Assembly: GCF_000425945.1 (NCBI RefSeq)
Contig: NZ_AUEK01000003.1
Location: 62,001-126,000, forward strand
Source: Candidatus Solirubrobacter pratensis
GTDB taxonomy: Bacteria; Actinomycetota; Thermoleophilia; Solirubrobacterales; Solirubrobacteraceae
Reading direction: 5' to 3'
Length of the DNA: 64,000 bases
Below, in pieces: positions 33,610 through 42,152 of the stretch (within the stretch, counting starts at the first letter, position 1; every line of letters begins with the position of its first letter). The translations under genes and the position numbers were made by a program. The notes below the pieces were generated by a model. That model was not told where the DNA came from, searched no databases, and saw only the letters and a list, made by a program, of their open reading frames with translations.

Positions 33610-35694
33610 ATGGACCGGCTGGACGAGCTACAACGCGTCACCGACGCGGCGCTCGCCTACCTGTCCCTCGAGGACCTGCTGAACGAGCTGCTGGACCGGA
33701 TCGGCGCCGCCCTTGGCACCGACACGGCGGCCTTCCTGCTGCTCGACGAGAGCCGTGGCGAGCTGGTGGCACGCGCCGCCAAGGGCATCGAGGAGGAGGT
33801 CGAGCAAGGCGTCCGGATCCCGGTCGGCAAGGGCTTCGCCGGCCGCATCGCCGCCGAGCGCCGCGCCATCACGATCCCCGACGTCGACCACGCCGACATC
33901 CTCAACCCGATCCTGCGCCAGAAGGGCATCCGCTCGCTGCTCGGCGTCCCGCTGCTGATCGAAGGCCGAGTCAGCGGCGTGCTGCACGTCGGGACCCTGA
34001 GCCCCCGCGTGTTCACCTCGGAGGACACCGAGCTGCTCCAGCTCGCCGCCGACCGTGCCGCGCTGGCCATCGACCACGCGCGCCTGTATCTGCGCGAGCG
34101 GGAGGCGCGCGAGGACGCCGAGCGAACGGCGAAGCAGCTCGCCGCCCTGCAGGGGGTCGCCGACGCGGCGCTCGCCTACCTGCCGCTCGAGGAGCTGCTG
34201 ACCACGCTGCTCGACCGCGTCGCCGTCAGCCTCTCGACCGACACGGCCGCCTTCCTGCTGCTCGACGAGACCCGCGGCGAGCTGGTGGCACGCGCCGCCA
34301 AGGGCATCGAGGAGGAGGTCGAGCAGGGCGTCCGGATCCCGGTCGGCAAGGGCTTCGCCGGCCGCATCGCCGCCGAGCGCCGCGCCATCACGATCCCCGA
34401 CGTCGACCACGCCGACATCCTCAACCCGATCCTGCGCCAGAAGGGCATCCGCTCGCTGCTCGGCGTCCCGCTGCTGATCGAAGGCCGCGTGACCGGCGTG
34501 CTGCACGTCGGCTCGCTCACCCCGCGCGAGTTCACCGCGGAGGACACCGAGCTGCTCGGCCTCGCCGCCGACCGCGCCGCGCTCGCGATCGATCGCGCGC
34601 GGCTGTACGAGGAGCGCCGCGTCGTCGAGGCGCTCCAGCGCACGCTGCTGCCCGATCCGCTGCCGCAACTTCCCGGCCTGGACGTGGCGGCGAGCTACCA
34701 GCCGGCGCGCCACGGCGCCGCCATCGGCGGCGACTGGTACGACGTCTTTCCGCTCACGGGCTCCAAGGTGGGGGTCGTGATCGGCGACGTCATGGGCCAC
34801 GGCGTCACGGCTGCCGCCCTGATGGCGCAGCTGCGCACCGCCCTGCGCGCGTATGCGCTGGAAGGCCACGAGCCCGCCGCGGTCGCGGAGCGCCTCAACC
34901 ACCTGCTCGTGCCGCTGCGGCCGACCAGCATGACCACCCTCGCCTACGTGGTGGTCGACCCGGAGCAGGAGACGCTGCGGATGATCAGCGCGGGTCACCT
35001 GCCCCCGCTGCTGATCCCGCCGTCCGGGCCCGGGCGCTTCCTGCCGGTCGAGGGCGACCCGCCGCTCGGCGTGACCGCCGGCGCGCGCTACAGCGAGCAC
35101 GAGTTCGCGCTCCCGGCCGAGAGCATGCTCGTGCTCGTCACCGACGGCGCCGTCGAGGTGCGCGGCGAGCCGCTCGACGCCGGGCTCGAGCGGCTGCGCG
35201 AGATCGTCGAGCGGGAGGCGGACGCCGCCGCGGTGTGCCGCGCGGTCGGGGACCGGCCCTCGCACGAGGACGACCTCGCCGCCGTGGCGGTGCGCGTCAC
35301 CGTGCTGCCGGAGCGCTTCCGCAGCGCCTGGCCCGCAGACGCGAGCGCGCTGCGCGTGCTGCGCCAGCTCTTGCGCCGCTGGCTCGGCAAGTGGGGCGCC
35401 GACGACGACGAGATCTACGACATCACCGTGGCGGTCCAGGAGGCGTCCGCCAACGCGGTCGAGCACGCGTACGCGCCCGGCACGGCGGCCTTCGAGGTCG
35501 ACGCGCGCCACGAGGACGGGATGATCACGGTCGTCATCCAGGACCGCGGTCACTGGCGCGCCGCGCGCGGCGGGGACAAGCGCGGGCGCGGGTTGCCGAT
35601 CATGCACAGCCTGATGGAGACCGTCGACGTGCACCACGGCGAAGAGGGCACGACCGTCATGCTGCAACGCCGGCTGCGCGGGGCGGAGGGATGA
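33610..35694 (+). CDS. GAF-GAF-SpoIIE phosphatase-HATPase partner-switching regulator
   Basis: A 694-residue cytoplasmic regulator joining four domains: GAF 1 (about 5-160), GAF 2 (about 178-335), a PP2C/SpoIIE phosphatase (about 340-560; GGDWYDVFPL, VIGDVMGHG, LVTDGAVEV, DDLAAVAV) and an RsbW-like HATPase (about 565-690; VQEASANAVEHAY, GRGLPIM). It could both dephosphorylate an anti-anti-sigma factor and bind or phosphorylate it, with the GAFs sensing a ligand or redox cue. Its natural partner is the STAS gene that overlaps its end by 4 nt. The two GAF domains share a nearly identical DNA segment. Confidence 0.92.
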   Translation: MDRLDELQRVTDAALAYLSLEDLLNELLDRIGAALGTDTAAFLLLDESRGELVARAAKGIEEEVEQGVRIPVGKGFAGRIAAERRAITIPDVDHADILNPILRQKGIRSLLGVPLLIEGRVSGVLHVGTLSPRVFTSEDTELLQLAADRAALAIDHARLYLREREAREDAERTAKQLAALQGVADAALAYLPLEELLTTLLDRVAVSLSTDTAAFLLLDETRGELVARAAKGIEEEVEQGVRIPVGKGFAGRIAAERRAITIPDVDHADILNPILRQKGIRSLLGVPLLIEGRVTGVLHVGSLTPREFTAEDTELLGLAADRAALAIDRARLYEERRVVEALQRTLLPDPLPQLPGLDVAASYQPARHGAAIGGDWYDVFPLTGSKVGVVIGDVMGHGVTAAALMAQLRTALRAYALEGHEPAAVAERLNHLLVPLRPTSMTTLAYVVVDPEQETLRMISAGHLPPLLIPPSGPGRFLPVEGDPPLGVTAGARYSEHEFALPAESMLVLVTDGAVEVRGEPLDAGLERLREIVEREADAAAVCRAVGDRPSHEDDLAAVAVRVTVLPERFRSAWPADASALRVLRQLLRRWLGKWGADDDEIYDITVAVQEASANAVEHAYAPGTAAFEVDARHEDGMITVVIQDRGHWRAARGGDKRGRGLPIMHSLMETVDVHHGEEGTTVMLQRRLRGAEG
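33757..33968 (+). repeat. intragenic direct repeat, copy 1 (GAF 1)
   Basis: This 212-bp segment recurs at 34276-34487 with a 519-bp period; the only difference is A/G at 33807. Flanking GAF sequence is clearly diverged, so the identity is confined to this block. Confidence 0.95.
34276..34487 (+). repeat. intragenic direct repeat, copy 2 (GAF 2)
   Basis: The second copy of the 212-bp segment at 33757-33968, identical except for one synonymous base (CAG in place of CAA). It encodes the central GAF segment containing RIPVGKGFAGRIAAERRAI. Confidence 0.95.
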
Positions 35695-36047
35695 GCCGGC
35701 CGCTGGCCGAGGTGCGCGAGGAGTGGCCCGGCGACACACCGGTCGCGCGCGTGGAGGGGGAGATCGACTCGTCCAACGTGGACGAGATCGCCGACCGGCT
35801 GCGCGGGCTGCTCGCCAATCGGTCGTTCGGGCTGATCGTCGACCTGACGCCGACCACCTACCTCGACAGCGCCGGCATCAACATGCTGTTCGTGCTCGGC
35901 GACGAGTTGCGCGCCCGCCAGCAGCGGCTGCGCCTGGTCGTCGGGCCCGCCACGCCGATCGCCCGCATGGTCGCACTGACCGGCCTCGATCGCACGTATC
36001 CGACGTTCGCGACGGTCGACGAGGCGCTGGCGCTGCGGCACCCGTAG
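35691..36047 (+). CDS. STAS-domain anti-sigma factor antagonist
   Basis: A 118-residue STAS protein of the SpoIIAA/RsbV type. The phosphorylatable serine lies in TYLDSAGINMLF, the family signature. The start overlaps the stop of the GAF-SpoIIE-HATPase gene (ATGA), so both are made together. In known partner-switching systems the unphosphorylated form binds the anti-sigma factor and frees a sigma factor; no sigma gene is adjacent here. Confidence 0.92.
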   Translation: MSRPLAEVREEWPGDTPVARVEGEIDSSNVDEIADRLRGLLANRSFGLIVDLTPTTYLDSAGINMLFVLGDELRARQQRLRLVVGPATPIARMVALTGLDRTYPTFATVDEALALRHP

Positions 36048-36098
36048 GTGGAGCCGCGCTCATCCCTGTGGGTGAGGAGCCGGTGAGGCGCCGCCGGA

Positions 36099-36104
36099 TA
36101 GCGT
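36099..36104 (+). promoter_or_regulatory. leaderless -10 (TAGCGT) of secreted-protein gene
   Basis: TAGCGT ends 6 nt before ATG 36111, which immediately begins a signal peptide. Confidence 0.5.
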
Positions 36105-36110
36105 CCGCGC

Positions 36111-36733
36111 ATGAACCGCGCCATCCCGCTCCTGACCTGCCTCGCCGGCCTCCTGCTCGCGGCTCCCGCGCGCGCCGCGCCGAAGAGCTGCATGCGCGGG
36201 GGCGGCGCGCTGCTCGCCGCCTCCGGCACCGTCCGCGTCGTGTCCGTGAAGGAGAAGGCGCGCAACGCCGAGACGCGCCGCAGCCGCATCTACGGCTGCC
36301 GCATGACCGACGGCCGCCGCTTCACGATGTTCCTCTCGCGCGACTTCGGGCTGGACCTCATCCAGCGCGAAGGCTTCACGATCGTCGACGGGCGCTACGT
36401 CGGCGTCATCAGCGACTTCGAGGGCGGCGTGAGCGAGTCGCGCACCGCCGCCGTCTACGACGCGAGGACGCGGAGGCGGATCCATGCGAGCACCGCGTGC
36501 GACAGCGTCGACTTCGGCGACTTCTCGGGCGTCCAGGACGCGGTCTTCTTCTCCGGCGGCGGCATGGCCTACGGCTGCGGGTGGCCGACGGCAAGGGCGA
36601 CCACGAGATCGAACCGGCCGGGACCGTCGTGATGCACCTCGCCGTCTCCGAGAACACGATCGGGTTCCGCACGCGGCTCTACTGGAGCGTCGGCAACCCG
36701 GGCGCCGACGTGCTGAAGTCGCTCGACCTCTAG
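36111..36733 (+). pseudogene. secreted protein gene with apparent frameshift near 36578
   Basis: Translation from ATG 36111 gives a signal peptide (RAIPLLTCLAGLLLAAPARA) and a secreted domain up to about GGGMAYGC (36578). The same frame then runs through arginine-rich residues to a stop at 36632. The +2 frame from 36581 instead continues sensibly: VADGKGDHEIEPAGTVVMHL ... FRTRLYWSVGNPGADVLKSLDL, ending at 36733. One missing base near GCTGCGGGTGG restores a single frame of about 207 aa. Either the gene is newly broken or the sequence has a one-base error. No family recognised. Confidence 0.6.
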
Positions 36734-36756
36734 CAACGTACTAAGTTGGCCCGGCG

Positions 36757-37773
36757 ATGCTTCGCGTCGCCGACCCTCAAGGGCGCTACTCCGCCGTCCG
36801 CCTCGCCACCGACCTCCCGCTCTCGGAGGCCGAGCGCACCTTCACGCGCGTAAACGGCGCCTGGGTGCTCGACCTGCACCCGTCCGAGGTCCGGCGGCTC
36901 GAGTACGAGCTCGAGCTCGTCGGCGCCGACGGCGCCGTCGAGTACGCACTGGACCCGGGCAACCCGCATCGGGCGCCCGGCGCGTTCGGGGAGAAGTCCG
37001 TCCTGCTGCTGCCCGGCTACGAGCCGCCCGCATGGCTCGGCGCGCCCGCGGCCGAGGGCCGCTTCGACGAGCTGTCGGTGCGCGGGCGCGGGCTCGGCGC
37101 CGAGGTGGCGATGCGCGTGTGGTCGCCGGCCGGCGTGGAGCCCGAGCGCCCCCTGCGCCTGCTGCTCGCGCACGACGGGCCCGAGTACGACGAGCTGGCC
37201 TCGCTCACGCGCTTCTGCGCGACGCAGATCGCCGCGGAGGCGCTGCCGCCGTTCCGCGTGGCGCTGCTCGCACCCGGCGACCGCGACCAGTGGTACTCAG
37301 CCTCGCAGGTGTACGGGCGCGTGCTGGCCAACGACCTGATCCCCGCGCTGCGCGACGCCTTCCCGACCGTCGGCGCGCCGGCCGGGATGGGCTGCAGCCT
37401 CGGCGCACTCGCGATGCTGCACGCGCACCGCAGCTTCCCGCGCAGCCTCGGCGCGCTGTTCCTGCAGTCCGGCAGCTTCTTCACCCCGCAGCTGGACCCG
37501 CAGGAGTCGGAGTTCGGCCGCTTCGCCCGGATCGCCCGCTTCGTCCGCGGGATGGACCGCAACGCGCAGTACGCGATCCCGGTGCCGGTGACGATCACCG
37601 TCGGCACGGCGGAGGAGAACGCGGCCAACAACCGGCAGATGGCGCATGTCCTGTCGGGACAGGGGTACGAGGTGGACCTGGTGGAGGTCCCCGACATGCA
37701 CAACTACACCGGCTGGCGGGACGCGCTGGACCCGCACCTCACGCGCCTGCTGCGGCGGGCGTGGCTGCGATGA
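36757..37773 (+). CDS. enterochelin-esterase-like alpha/beta hydrolase
   Basis: A 338-residue esterase with a beta-sandwich-like N-terminal half (1-115) and an alpha/beta hydrolase C-terminal half, as in Fes/IroE and the esterase-D-like families. The nucleophile elbow is GMGCSLGALA (GxSxG as G-C-S-L-G) and the His is probably in DMHNYTGWRDAL; the acid is likely in the VGTAEEN loop. TAAGTT lies 9 nt before ATG 36757. It overlaps the next esterase gene by 4 nt and belongs to a three-gene coupled unit with an ATP-grasp ligase. No siderophore genes are nearby, so the ester substrate is open. Confidence 0.8.
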   Translation: MLRVADPQGRYSAVRLATDLPLSEAERTFTRVNGAWVLDLHPSEVRRLEYELELVGADGAVEYALDPGNPHRAPGAFGEKSVLLLPGYEPPAWLGAPAAEGRFDELSVRGRGLGAEVAMRVWSPAGVEPERPLRLLLAHDGPEYDELASLTRFCATQIAAEALPPFRVALLAPGDRDQWYSASQVYGRVLANDLIPALRDAFPTVGAPAGMGCSLGALAMLHAHRSFPRSLGALFLQSGSFFTPQLDPQESEFGRFARIARFVRGMDRNAQYAIPVPVTITVGTAEENAANNRQMAHVLSGQGYEVDLVEVPDMHNYTGWRDALDPHLTRLLRRAWLR

Positions 37774-38501
37774 CCCATCACGAGCTCTACTCGCCCGCGA
37801 TCGGCGCCGCGGGGACGGTGGTCGCCTACGGGCACTACGGCCGTGCCGTGCTGGCGTTCCCGGCCGAGCGGGGCCGGGCGTGGGACTGGCACGACCACGG
37901 CATGGTCGACGCCCTCGGCGGCCTGCTGGAGGCGGGCCGGCTGAAGCTCTACTGCGTGGACTCCTTCGACGCCGCGTCGTGGTCGAACGACGAGCTGCCG
38001 GTCGAGGAGCGTGCGCGCCGGCACGGGCGCTACGAATCCTGGATCCTCGAGCAGGTCGTGCCGTTCATCCACGCGGACACGGGCGGCGAGATCATCCTCA
38101 CCGGCATCAGCCTCGGCGCCTACCACGCCGCCAACTTCGCGCTCAAGCGCGCGGACCTGTTCCCGCTCGCGATCTGCATGTCCGGCAACTACGACCCGGC
38201 GGCGTGGAACGGCTGGGGCGAGCGCGGCGAGGCCGCGTACTTCAACAACCCGATGGACTACGTCGAGCACCTCGGCGGCGACCACCTGGACTGGCTGCGT
38301 GGCCGCCTGAGCCTGCTGATCGTGTGCGGGCAGGGGATGTGGGAGGACTCGACCGGCGCGCTCGAGTCCTCGCGCGCGCTCGCGGGCAAGCTCGCCGTCA
38401 AGGGCATCCGCCATGAGCTCGACCTGTGGGGCCACGACGTCCCGCACGACTGGCCGTCGTGGCGCGCCCAGATCGCCCACCATCTCCCGAGGTTCTGCTG
38501 A
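37770..38501 (+). CDS. second esterase-fold protein of the trio
   Basis: A 243-residue alpha/beta hydrolase with nucleophile motif TGISLGAYHAANFALK, a catalytic acid likely near IVCGQGMWEDS, and His in DLWGHDVPHDWPSWR. The start ATGA overlap with the upstream esterase and the TGATG overlap with the downstream ATP-grasp gene show tight coupling. It has no signal peptide. Proteins of this type are often annotated simply as esterase-family; a role as hydrolase or transferase opposite the ligase is an inference. Confidence 0.75.
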   Translation: MTHHELYSPAIGAAGTVVAYGHYGRAVLAFPAERGRAWDWHDHGMVDALGGLLEAGRLKLYCVDSFDAASWSNDELPVEERARRHGRYESWILEQVVPFIHADTGGEIILTGISLGAYHAANFALKRADLFPLAICMSGNYDPAAWNGWGERGEAAYFNNPMDYVEHLGGDHLDWLRGRLSLLIVCGQGMWEDSTGALESSRALAGKLAVKGIRHELDLWGHDVPHDWPSWRAQIAHHLPRFC

Positions 38502-39751
38502 TGAAGAATCATCTGATCGGCCTGCTGCTGGGGACCGAGGAGGACTGGCCGCGGGCGTTCGAGACCCTGCTGGAGCGCGTCGGGCCGATCAAGGACGGCT
38601 CCGGCGCGACCCACCGGGTGACTTCCGAGCGCATCACGATCGAGCCGTTCGACCTGCGCGACAAGCCGCGCTACGAGCTCGTCGTCGACCGCCTGGCGTG
38701 GTGGTACTTCGTCCCGCGCGAGTGGCTGAAGAAGGTCGCGCTGATGGACGACGTGTACCTGCTCAACTCGCCGTTCACGTTCCAGGCGATGGAGAAGCAC
38801 GCGGCCTACTGCGCGATGCTGCGGCTGGGGCTGAAGGTGCCGGAGACGGTGCTGATCCCGCACAAGAACCCGCCCGACAACGAGCGCTTCGCCTACATGG
38901 CGGCCAAGTACAACCAGCCGTTCGACCTCGGCGCGATCGCGGCGAAGATCGGCTACCCGCTGTTCATGAAGCCCTACGACGGCGGCCAGTGGGTGGGCGT
39001 GAACCGGGTGCGCGACGAGGCCGAGCTCAAGCGCGCGTACGACGAGTCCGGCCGCCGGCTGATGCACCTGCAGGAGTCGATCGAGGGCTTCGACGTCTTC
39101 GCGCGGTCGCTGTCCATCGGCGCCGAGACGATGGTCATGAACTTCCGTCCCGACCGCCCGATGCACGAGCGCTACGCGGTCACGCACGACTTCCTGACGC
39201 CCGAGACCGGCGACGAGGTGCTGACGATCTCTCGCCTGATCAACGCGTTCTTCCGCTGGGAGTTCAACTCCTGCGAGACGCTGGTCCGGGGGACCGAGGC
39301 GCATCCGATCGACTACGCCAACGCCTCCCCTGACGTCGCCGTGACGAGCCTGCACTACTACTTCCCGTGGGCGATCTCGGCGCTCGTGAAGTGGTGCGTC
39401 TTCTGCGTCGTGACCGGACGGCCGCCGCGCGACGTGGACCTCGACACGCGTCGCTACTTCGAGATCGGCGACCGTGAGGATCTCTCCTACCGGGAGAAGC
39501 TCGGGGAGTATCGGAAGCTCGCCGACGCCTACTTCGAGGTCGACCGCTACCAGGACTTCTGCGCCTCGCGGCTGGCGCACGTCGACGAGCTCGTGTTCGA
39601 CTGGATCGGCTCCGCCGAGTTCGACGCGCTGCTGATGGAGACGGTCCGCTCGACCTATCCCGCCCATGAGCGGGAGCGGTTCGCGGCGCACTTCCGCGGG
39701 CTGCTCGGACAGTGGCTGAGCGAGCACGGCGGCGTCGCCCCTCTCGGATGA
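38501..39751 (+). CDS. ATP-grasp domain protein (carboxylate-amine ligase-like)
   Basis: A 416-residue ATP-grasp protein. ATP-binding elements: IGYPLFMKPYDGGQWVGVNR (lysine and glycine-rich loop, about 150-170), LHLQESIEGFDVFARSL-type segment (MHLQESIEG) and the Mg-binding region EFNSCETLVRG with PIDYANASPDV. Such enzymes activate a carboxylate as acyl-phosphate and join it to an amine or thiol. A C-terminal region of about 90 residues is helical and unassigned. ATG 38501 overlaps the upstream esterase stop by one base. Confidence 0.85.
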   Translation: MKNHLIGLLLGTEEDWPRAFETLLERVGPIKDGSGATHRVTSERITIEPFDLRDKPRYELVVDRLAWWYFVPREWLKKVALMDDVYLLNSPFTFQAMEKHAAYCAMLRLGLKVPETVLIPHKNPPDNERFAYMAAKYNQPFDLGAIAAKIGYPLFMKPYDGGQWVGVNRVRDEAELKRAYDESGRRLMHLQESIEGFDVFARSLSIGAETMVMNFRPDRPMHERYAVTHDFLTPETGDEVLTISRLINAFFRWEFNSCETLVRGTEAHPIDYANASPDVAVTSLHYYFPWAISALVKWCVFCVVTGRPPRDVDLDTRRYFEIGDREDLSYREKLGEYRKLADAYFEVDRYQDFCASRLAHVDELVFDWIGSAEFDALLMETVRSTYPAHERERFAAHFRGLLGQWLSEHGGVAPLG

Positions 39752-39828
39752 GGCTGGGGCTGTCCGCGCCGGCCCGACGGGGGTCAGCCCCAATGTCCGA
39801 TCGGCGCGCCGCGCGGTATCTTCGGAGC

Positions 39829-40401
39829 ATGAGCGCGGTGGCCGGACTGCCGGAGTCCAAGCCGAGCCGGCGCAAGCGCGCCGCCAAGACGGTGGACCGC
39901 GCGCTGCGCGGGGGGATCCTCGGCGCCGCGGTCGCGACCGTCGGCTGGCTGGTCGCCTCCGCGGTCTTCGGCACCGCGATCGTCGTGCTCGTCGTCGCCA
40001 CCATCGGAGGCGCCGTCTACACCGTCGCGCGCGGCGACAAGGCGCGCTACGGGATCTGGGGCCTGATCGCGATCGGCTGGGCGATCGTCATGGTGGAGCA
40101 CTGGGCGGTCAGCGGGCACGGCGGCTTCTGGGTCGGCCTCGCGACGTGGATCGGCGTGATCGTCGGGGCCCGCCGGGCCGGCATCTCGAAGTGGTCGCTG
40201 CCGGTCCTCGGCTTCCCGATCGCGTTCGGCGTGATCGTCGCGCTCGCCGGCGAGAGCATCATGAAGCCGTGGGGCGTCTCGTGGCTGTGGGTCGCCGCCG
40301 TGCTCGGGCCGGTGATCGGCGTCCGCACGCTGCTGAACCCCTCGCCGCGCGATCATCAGCCCGCGCAGCCGACCAAGCGCGACCCGCTCGCCGGCCTGTA
40401 G
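39829..40401 (+). CDS. hypothetical membrane protein, 190 aa
   Basis: A basic N-terminus (SKPSRRKRAAKTVDRALRGG) is followed by about five membrane spans, including AIVVLVVATIGGAVYTV, LIAIGWAIVMVEHWAV and GFPIAFGVIVALAGE, and a polar tail. TATCTT at 39817-39822 is 6 nt before ATG 39829, giving a leaderless start. No family recognised. It stands between the ATP-grasp unit and a membrane glycosyltransferase gene, both on the same strand. Confidence 0.65.
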   Translation: MSAVAGLPESKPSRRKRAAKTVDRALRGGILGAAVATVGWLVASAVFGTAIVVLVVATIGGAVYTVARGDKARYGIWGLIAIGWAIVMVEHWAVSGHGGFWVGLATWIGVIVGARRAGISKWSLPVLGFPIAFGVIVALAGESIMKPWGVSWLWVAAVLGPVIGVRTLLNPSPRDHQPAQPTKRDPLAGL

Positions 40402-40430
40402 GTCCTTCAACAGACCCTAGACTCGGCCAC

Positions 40431-42134
40431 TTGGCCCTCGCGGAAGACACGGCGCCCGCCGCGGCGCCCGCTGCCGCGCGCGACCGGCTCCGCCACGCGC
40501 CCGCGGCCGCGCTCGCGCTGATCCTGCTCGTCTCGGCGGGGCTGCGGCTGTGGGGGATCCGGCAGGGCCTGCCGTACGCATACAACCTCGACGAGCGCGC
40601 GCACTTCGTCCCGCACGCCGTGGCGATGACCAGCGGGGACCTGAACCCCGGCTACTTCATCAACCCGCCCGCGTTCACGTACATGATCGCGGCGTGGCTG
40701 AGCGTGCTCCATCTCGGTGGGGACGTCCAGCAGCTGTTCGCCGACGACCCGGCACGCGTGTTCCTCGACGCGCGCGTGCTGACGCTGCTGCTGAGCGTCG
40801 GCGCCGTCGCCGCGACCTACGCCGCCGGGCGCGCGTTCTTCGGCCGCGGCGCGGGGCTGCTCGCCGCCGCGGTGCTCGCGCTCGCGTTCCTGCCGGTCTT
40901 CTACTCGCGCCAGGCGCTCAACGACGGGCCGGCGGTGCTGCCGTGCGCGCTCGGTCTGTGGGCCGCCGCGGCGATCCTGCACGGCGGCGGGAGGAAGGCC
41001 TATGCCGCGGCGGGCGCATGCGTCGGCTTCGCCGCGTCGATGAAGTACTCCGACGGCGTGATCGTGATCGCGCCGGTCGTCGCCGCGCTGGTGGCGCCGG
41101 GGCGCGATCTGCGGCGGATCCTGACCGGGCTGGCCGTGGCGGCCGGCGCGGCGATCGCGGTGGTGATCGTCACCAACCCGTACATGTTCACCGACTGGGC
41201 GACGTTCACGAACGACCTCGATCGCCAGCGCAAGTTCGCGAGCGGCGACGCGCTGCTCGGCCAGCCGGAGCGCAACGGCTGGGTCTACTACGCGCGCAGC
41301 ATCGGCTGGGCGCTGGGCGTCGTGCCGGCGCTGGCCGCGGTCGCGGGCGGCGCGATCCTGCTGCTCCGGCGCCGCCGGGAGGCATGGATCTTCGGCGCGC
41401 TCGTGATCCTCTTCTGGCTCTACATGGGCAGCCAGCACCGCTTCTACGCGCGCTGGATGCTCCCGCTCTACCCCGCGCTGGCGATCCTCGCCGGCTACGC
41501 CGCGATGCAGCTCCGGCGCGTCCCGCTGATCGCGCTCGCCTCCATCGTCCTGCTGGTCCCGATGGCGATCCCGACGATCCGCAACGCCGCCGTCATGAGC
41601 CGCGAGGACACGCGCACGCAGACCCGCGACTGGCTCGTCGCCCACGTCCCCGCCGGGACGAAGGTCGTGTTCGAGCCGATCGCGCCCACCGAGTGGTACG
41701 GCGTCACGCCGGGCGGCGGGACGAAGGCGGACCCCGCGCGCCAGTGGCAGCGCTACAACCGCAGCCAGGCGGAGATCGCCGAGCTGGCCAAGAGCTACCG
41801 CGGCGCGAGACGTACGGCGAACTTCCAGAACTACGAGCGGACGCTGACGCCGAAGCTGATCGACGTCTACCGCCGCGACGGCTTCTGCTGGGTCGTCTCC
41901 GGCTCGACGCAGTACGGGCGCGCGGACGCCGAGCCGCAGCGCGCGCCCGAGGCGCTGAAGTACTACCGCGCGCTGAAGCGGCAGGCCGACGTCGTCTTCA
42001 CCGCGAGCCCACTCCGCGAGGGCCGCTCGCTCCCGCGCTATCAGGTCGACAGGTCATTCAACTTCGCCGATCCGGCGTACGAGCGTCCCGGACCTGTCAT
42101 GAAGGTGTACCGCCTGCGCAACTGCGGGGCCTAG
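40431..42134 (+). CDS. GT39-type membrane glycosyltransferase (PMT/ArnT-like)
   Basis: A 567-residue polytopic protein of the dolichyl/polyprenyl-phosphate mannosyltransferase-like superfamily. After the first span the extracytoplasmic loop has the acidic pair in AYNLDERAHFVPHA, the usual catalytic site. About ten further hydrophobic spans follow (GVIVIAPVVAALVA, WIFGALVILFWLYMG), then a roughly 150-residue extracytoplasmic C-terminal domain. The start is taken as TTG 40431 because TAGACT (40418-40423) sits 7 nt upstream. It would use polyprenyl-phosphate sugars, such as those made by the synthase at 54923. Confidence 0.8.
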   Translation: MALAEDTAPAAAPAAARDRLRHAPAAALALILLVSAGLRLWGIRQGLPYAYNLDERAHFVPHAVAMTSGDLNPGYFINPPAFTYMIAAWLSVLHLGGDVQQLFADDPARVFLDARVLTLLLSVGAVAATYAAGRAFFGRGAGLLAAAVLALAFLPVFYSRQALNDGPAVLPCALGLWAAAAILHGGGRKAYAAAGACVGFAASMKYSDGVIVIAPVVAALVAPGRDLRRILTGLAVAAGAAIAVVIVTNPYMFTDWATFTNDLDRQRKFASGDALLGQPERNGWVYYARSIGWALGVVPALAAVAGGAILLLRRRREAWIFGALVILFWLYMGSQHRFYARWMLPLYPALAILAGYAAMQLRRVPLIALASIVLLVPMAIPTIRNAAVMSREDTRTQTRDWLVAHVPAGTKVVFEPIAPTEWYGVTPGGGTKADPARQWQRYNRSQAEIAELAKSYRGARRTANFQNYERTLTPKLIDVYRRDGFCWVVSGSTQYGRADAEPQRAPEALKYYRALKRQADVVFTASPLREGRSLPRYQVDRSFNFADPAYERPGPVMKVYRLRNCGA

Positions 42135-42152
42135 GCGCTGTTCGGTACCGAC

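Noticed and set aside
40408..40420. CTTCAACAGACCCTAG similar to the end of the inverted-repeat element at 12987-13007
   Set aside because: Too many mismatches and no partner repeat; CCTAG here is explained by the -10 hexamer of the GT39-type gene.
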